Shown here: piece after piece, positions 61,305 to 64,000 of the stretch
Numbering within the stretch: position 1 is the stretch's first letter
How the letters are laid out: each line of letters opens with the position of its first letter
From: Flavobacterium sp.
GTDB lineage: Bacteria > Bacteroidota > Bacteroidia > Flavobacteriales > Flavobacteriaceae
Direction of reading: 5' to 3'
Length of the DNA stretch: 64,000 bases
Assembly: GCF_024710485.1 (NCBI RefSeq)
Contig: NZ_JANJUQ010000030.1
Location: 1 to 64,000, forward strand
Position numbers and translations under genes: made by a program
Notes under the pieces: model-generated
What the model was told of the DNA's origin: nothing
Databases searched by the model: none
The model's input: the letters and a program-made list of their open reading frames with translations, nothing else

Positions 61305-62699
61305 TTAAAGGGTTTCTGCTAATTCTAATGCTTTATTTAATGCGTTTAGTTTGTTGTATACCTCTTGTGTTTCGTTTTCTTCTGAAGAACTTTCTACAAT
61401 TCCGGCTCCGGCTTGGTAGTGCAATTGGTGGTTTTTGCTGAGGAAAGTACGAATCATAATGGCATGATTGAAGTTGCCTTCGAAGTCCATAAAACCAATG
61501 GCGCCACCGTAAAAAGTTCGGTTGGTGCGTTCGATTTGTTCAATCAGTTGTAAGGCTTTATGTTTTGGAGCACCACTTAAAGTACCAGCCGGAAACGTAT
61601 TTGCTATCAATGGTATAGTGGTATCTTTTAAATGGCCACAGACTTTGGACACGAGGTGAATGACGTGTGAAAAAAATTGCACTTCTTTGTATTTTTCCAG
61701 CGTGACATTAGAGCAATTGCGGCTCAAATCATTTCTCGCTAAATCGACTAACATCACATGCTCACTGTTTTCTTTCGGGTCTTCGGCTAGTTTTTTGGCT
61801 AGTTCAGCATCGCGCTCGTCGTTACCGGTTCGTTTGAAAGTTCCAGCTATCGGATGGATTTCGGCACGATTGTTTTTCACGATCAATTGGGCTTCGGGCG
61901 AAGAACCGAAAATCTTGAAATTCCCGTAATCGAAATAAAACAAATAAGGGGAAGGATTGATATTGCGCAAGGCTCGATACACGTTGAATTCGTCACCTTT
62001 GAAGGTTTGCGTAAATCTTCGGGACAAGACCAATTGGAATACATCGCCGCGGTGACAGTGCTTTTTGGCCAAAGTAACCATCGCTTTGAAGTCGGCATCG
62101 GTTAAATTGGAATGCGAATGACCTTCTTTAAAGAAACGGAAACTGGCAAACGTTTTGGTTTGGATGAGTTTTTCTATTTCGGCAGTATTGTCCGAATTGT
62201 CGGTGCTGTGGCAAAAAATATAGGCTTCGTTTTTGAAATGGTTGATGGCGATAATGTTTTGGTATACGGCGTAAAACAAATCCGGTATCGCCAAATCGCC
62301 GGTCTTTTTGCGGATGTCAATTTTATCAAAATATCGAACCGCATCATAACCGATATAACCAAATAATCCGTTGTTGATGAATTTGAATTGGTTTGGCTCA
62401 GGCTTGAAACGAGTCACAAATGTTTCCAGTTCGCGAACGATATCAGTATCAGCATTAACAGTAATGACCGATGATTCACCATCGGGAAAGCTTTGTGTTA
62501 GTACGTTGTTTTTCAATGTGATAGTCGCTATCGGATTGCAACAGATGTACGAGAAACTATTGTCGGAAGCGTGATAATCGCTGCTTTCGAGCAAAATACT
62601 GTTGGGGAATTTATCGCGGATTTTCAAATACACACTCACCGGAGTGATGGTATCGGCAAGGATGGATTTGTAACGAGTGTAAAGCGGATAATTTTTCAT
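61305..62699 (-). CDS. trpE: Anthranilate synthase component I
   Basis: 464 residues from the ATG at 62699; an ATG 18 bp upstream (62717) lies in the terminator T-tract and is not preferred. The LLESSDYHASDNSFSYI block contains the tryptophan feedback site (LLESS). FQLVLSRRFTQTF, SSPEAQLIV, IAGTFKRTG, VDLARNDLSRNC, PAGTLSGAPKHKALQLIEQIE and FYGGAIGFMD are catalytic blocks. Preceded by a complete attenuator. Confidence 0.97.
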   Translation of the reverse strand: MKNYPLYTRYKSILADTITPVSVYLKIRDKFPNSILLESSDYHASDNSFSYICCNPIATITLKNNVLTQSFPDGESSVITVNADTDIVRELETFVTRFKPEPNQFKFINNGLFGYIGYDAVRYFDKIDIRKKTGDLAIPDLFYAVYQNIIAINHFKNEAYIFCHSTDNSDNTAEIEKLIQTKTFASFRFFKEGHSHSNLTDADFKAMVTLAKKHCHRGDVFQLVLSRRFTQTFKGDEFNVYRALRNINPSPYLFYFDYGNFKIFGSSPEAQLIVKNNRAEIHPIAGTFKRTGNDERDAELAKKLAEDPKENSEHVMLVDLARNDLSRNCSNVTLEKYKEVQFFSHVIHLVSKVCGHLKDTTIPLIANTFPAGTLSGAPKHKALQLIEQIERTNRTFYGGAIGFMDFEGNFNHAIMIRTFLSKNHQLHYQAGAGIVESSSEENETQEVYNKLNALNKALELAETL

Positions 62700-62717
62700 A
62701 GTGTAATTTTTAGGCAT

Positions 62718-62751
62718 AAAAAAAGGCTTGTCGTGAATGACAAGCCTTTTT
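62718..62751 (-). terminator. trp attenuator terminator
   Basis: Stem AAAAAGGCTTGTC / GACAAGCCTTTTT (62751-62739 with 62732-62720 on the minus strand), loop ATTCAC, then seven T. It lies directly between the leader peptide and trpE. The loop plus the first three bases of the 3' arm (ATTCACGAC, 62738-62730) can pair with GTCGTGAAT at 62797-62789, which would form an antiterminator. Confidence 0.9.
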
Positions 62752-62790
62752 GGATATTTAGATTTTAAAATATACTCATAGCGGACTAAT

Positions 62791-62847
62791 TCACGACGTT
62801 CGACGTAAAGTATTCCACCACCAAGTATTGTTTAAAATGTTGTTCAT
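62791..62847 (-). CDS. trpL: trp operon leader peptide
   Basis: 18 codons plus stop: M-N-N-I-L-N-N-T-W-W-W-N-T-L-R-R-T-S, with three successive TGG (Trp) codons at positions 9-11. ATG at 62847-62845, TGA at 62793-62791. The stop codon lies inside the sequence that pairs with the terminator. Ribosome stalling on the Trp codons would leave that sequence free and open the terminator; completed translation would cover it and let the terminator form. Too small for usual gene calling. Confidence 0.88.
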   Translation of the reverse strand: MNNILNNTWWWNTLRRTS

Positions 62848-62863
62848 TTGTTATTGTTTTGAA

Positions 62864-62895
62864 CAAAATTAGTCAAGTGCTTTTGAATTTCCAAA
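62864..62895 (-). promoter_or_regulatory. Promoter of the trp operon
   Basis: Minus strand TTTG (62895-62892), 20-bp spacer, TAATTTTG (62871-62864): complete consensus, 17 bp before the leader-peptide ATG. Confidence 0.75.
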
Positions 62896-62903
62896 CTAAA
62901 AAT

Positions 62904-62933
62904 AAAAAAAACCTCGAAATTAATCGAGGTTTT
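62904..62933 (-). terminator. Intrinsic terminator after yceI-type gene
   Basis: AAAACCTCGA (62908-62917) / TCGAGGTTTT (62924-62933), perfect 10-bp stem, with a T-rich run on the minus strand; it ends the nitroreductase-YceI operon. Confidence 0.85.
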
Positions 62934-62958
62934 GATTTCATAACAATGTTTCCCGTAA

Positions 62959-63525
62959 TTAAAATACCAAGTTTACTTTTAATTCGAAATCATCGTAAAT
63001 GGTTTTGTCTCCTAAACCTTCAAAGAAGCTTTTAGAACCGTATTTGATGTCGTATTTAGAACGGTCAACTACTAAGTTAGCAGAAGCAGAGTTTCCTTTT
63101 ACGTTCAAATCGAAGTTGATTGGTTTGGTGATTCCTTTGATAGTTAAGTCGGCTGTAACACCGTAAACACCGTTTCCTTTATCAGCAATTTTAGTAAATT
63201 TTAAAGTTGCAGTTTTGAATTTGTCAGTCCCGAAGAAATCATCGGCTTTCAAGTGTCCGTCTAATTTAGCTTTCCACTCTCCGGTTAAATCGGTAGTGTT
63301 GATAGAAGTCATGTCTACTGTAAAGTTACCTCCGGCTACTTTTTTACCTTTAAAAATCAACATTCCTTCTTGGAAGTTGATAGTTCCGCTGTGTTCTCCG
63401 GTTACTTTTTTACCAACCCAGTTGATAGAACTTTTTTCCGTGTTGATTTTTTTGTTTTGAGCAGAAGCTGTTGAAACTCCTAATGCTACAAATAAGGCTA
63501 AGGCAATTGTTTTTAAATTTTTCAT
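62959..63525 (-). CDS. YceI family lipid-binding protein
   Basis: 188 residues with a signal peptide (MKNLKTIALALFVALGVSTASA). Lipocalin-like YceI fold: KSSINWVGKKVTGEHSGTINFQEG, GNFTVDMTSINTTDL, LKADDFFGTDKFKTATLKFTKI, VTADLTIKGITKPINFDL, and a C-terminal DDFELKVNLVF. The family binds polyisoprenoid or similar lipids in the periplasm. It starts 21 bp after the nitroreductase gene, same strand. Confidence 0.92.
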   Translation of the reverse strand: MKNLKTIALALFVALGVSTASAQNKKINTEKSSINWVGKKVTGEHSGTINFQEGMLIFKGKKVAGGNFTVDMTSINTTDLTGEWKAKLDGHLKADDFFGTDKFKTATLKFTKIADKGNGVYGVTADLTIKGITKPINFDLNVKGNSASANLVVDRSKYDIKYGSKSFFEGLGDKTIYDDFELKVNLVF

Positions 63526-63546
63526 TGTAATAAATTTAGTTATAGA

Positions 63547-64000
63547 TTATAAATTGATAAATAATTCTTGTTCTGATTTGCGTACCTTAGGGTAGCTTTG
63601 CGTAGCATCATCTGCGTGGCGGTAGCCGATGGTAGCGATAAGACTTGCGTTCAAGCCCATTTCATTCAAGCCTAGGATTTCATTCACTTTTTCAGGTTCG
63701 AAACCTTCCATAGGTGTAACATCAATGTTAAGCTCTGCAGCAGCATTCAAAAGGTTGCTTAAAGCAATGTAAGTTTGTTTTGAGGTCCAAATATTTCTTT
63801 GTTCTGCCGGAAGCGTAGTGATTTTTGATTTCATAAAATCACTGTAGCCTTGTAAGGTGTCAACCGGTAAACCTCGTGTTGCAGCCACACTGTTAATGTA
63901 AGCGTCAATTTCTGTGGCACCAAAGTTGGTAATGTTAGCAAATACCAATAGGTGAGAAGCTTCTGTAATTTGGGATTGTCCCCAAGCAACCGGTTGTAAT
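63547..64000 (-). CDS. Nitroreductase family protein, N-terminus outside the window
   Basis: The frame stays open to the right edge; the ATG-like start at 63948 is actually a TTG inside the gene (reading LVFAN, and before it QPVAWGQSQITEASHL). Visible part: 150 residues of the FMN-dependent NfsB-type fold, with ALSNLLNAAAELNIDVTPMEGFEPEKVNEILGL and LNASLIATIGYRHADDATQSYPKVRK near the C-terminus. NAD(P)H-dependent reductase of nitro- or quinone compounds. Confidence 0.85.
   Translation of the reverse strand, partial: LQPVAWGQSQITEASHLLVFANITNFGATEIDAYINSVAATRGLPVDTLQGYSDFMKSKITTLPAEQRNIWTSKQTYIALSNLLNAAAELNIDVTPMEGFEPEKVNEILGLNEMGLNASLIATIGYRHADDATQSYPKVRKSEQELFINL

Noticed and set aside
63547-63948. 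Complete nitroreductase-family gene starting at 63948
   Set aside because: That codon is an internal TTG; coding sequence with family-like residues continues to the window edge.

Overview
The window is about 39-40% GC and reads as chromosomal DNA of a Flavobacterium-like member of the Flavobacteriaceae (Bacteroidota). The evidence is the gene families (RecF, DnaJ, MutL and LepB of flavobacterial type, GIN/PspC genes, DUF5683, WbqC), the absence of strong Shine-Dalgarno signals, the recurrent Bacteroidetes promoter signature TAnnTTTG with an upstream TTTG/TTG, and dispersed intergenic repeats typical of this genus. Gene density is high and most genes are housekeeping. No prophage, transposase, CRISPR array or classical defence island was seen.

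Layout: 0-8 kb holds a truncated rhodanese lipoprotein, recF, a TPR membrane protein, ribH, mutL, two successive rhomboid proteases and an endonuclease/exonuclease/phosphatase protein. 8-13.4 kb is a leftward cell-envelope/chromosome-segregation operon (parA-parB-DUF5683-dapB-lepB-wbqC). 13.5-15.6 kb has a dienoyl-CoA-reductase-like SDR and a methionine aminotransferase. 15.6-21.6 kb is a heavy-metal RND efflux operon whose pump is fused to its outer-membrane channel. 21.7-26.2 kb is udk-ftsB/divIC-methylmalonyl-CoA mutase (two subunits). 26.3-26.9 kb carries tRNA-Pro(TGG) followed by about 500 bp of non-coding hairpins and repeats. 27-32.3 kb has trxB and a PadR-PspC-GIN envelope-stress-like cluster. 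32.5-38.9 kb has a hotdog-fold protein, an epimerase, grpE-dnaJ and a NatAB-like ABC exporter. 39-50.5 kb is a mosaic of metabolic and small membrane or lipoprotein genes (sdaA, SLC13 carrier, hemolysin III, YitT, yaaA, an HxlR/DsbA-like divergent pair). 50.9-56.2 kb is a TetR-controlled EmrAB-TolC drug efflux operon. 56.3-62.9 kb is a complete trpEGDCFBA operon. 63-64 kb is nitroreductase-YceI.

The strongest non-obvious signals are RNA-level. The trp operon starts with a promoter, an 18-residue leader peptide carrying three consecutive Trp codons, and a terminator whose loop and arm can pair with the end of the leader, which is textbook ribosome-mediated attenuation. Downstream of tRNA-Pro three tandem, imperfect units each carry a small hairpin that shows a compensatory base-pair change, and two of them end in terminator-like hairpins on the minus strand. 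Other items are a dispersed short repeat that has entered the reading frame of methylmalonyl-CoA mutase, a CzcA-TolC fusion with an internal signal peptide, MutL without its endonuclease motifs, a DnaJ with only one zinc centre, and operator-like palindromes next to TetR, HxlR and PadR regulators.

All calls come from reading the sequence by eye; no search was run. Functions rest on recognised family motifs, and promoter, terminator and operator calls are pattern matches.
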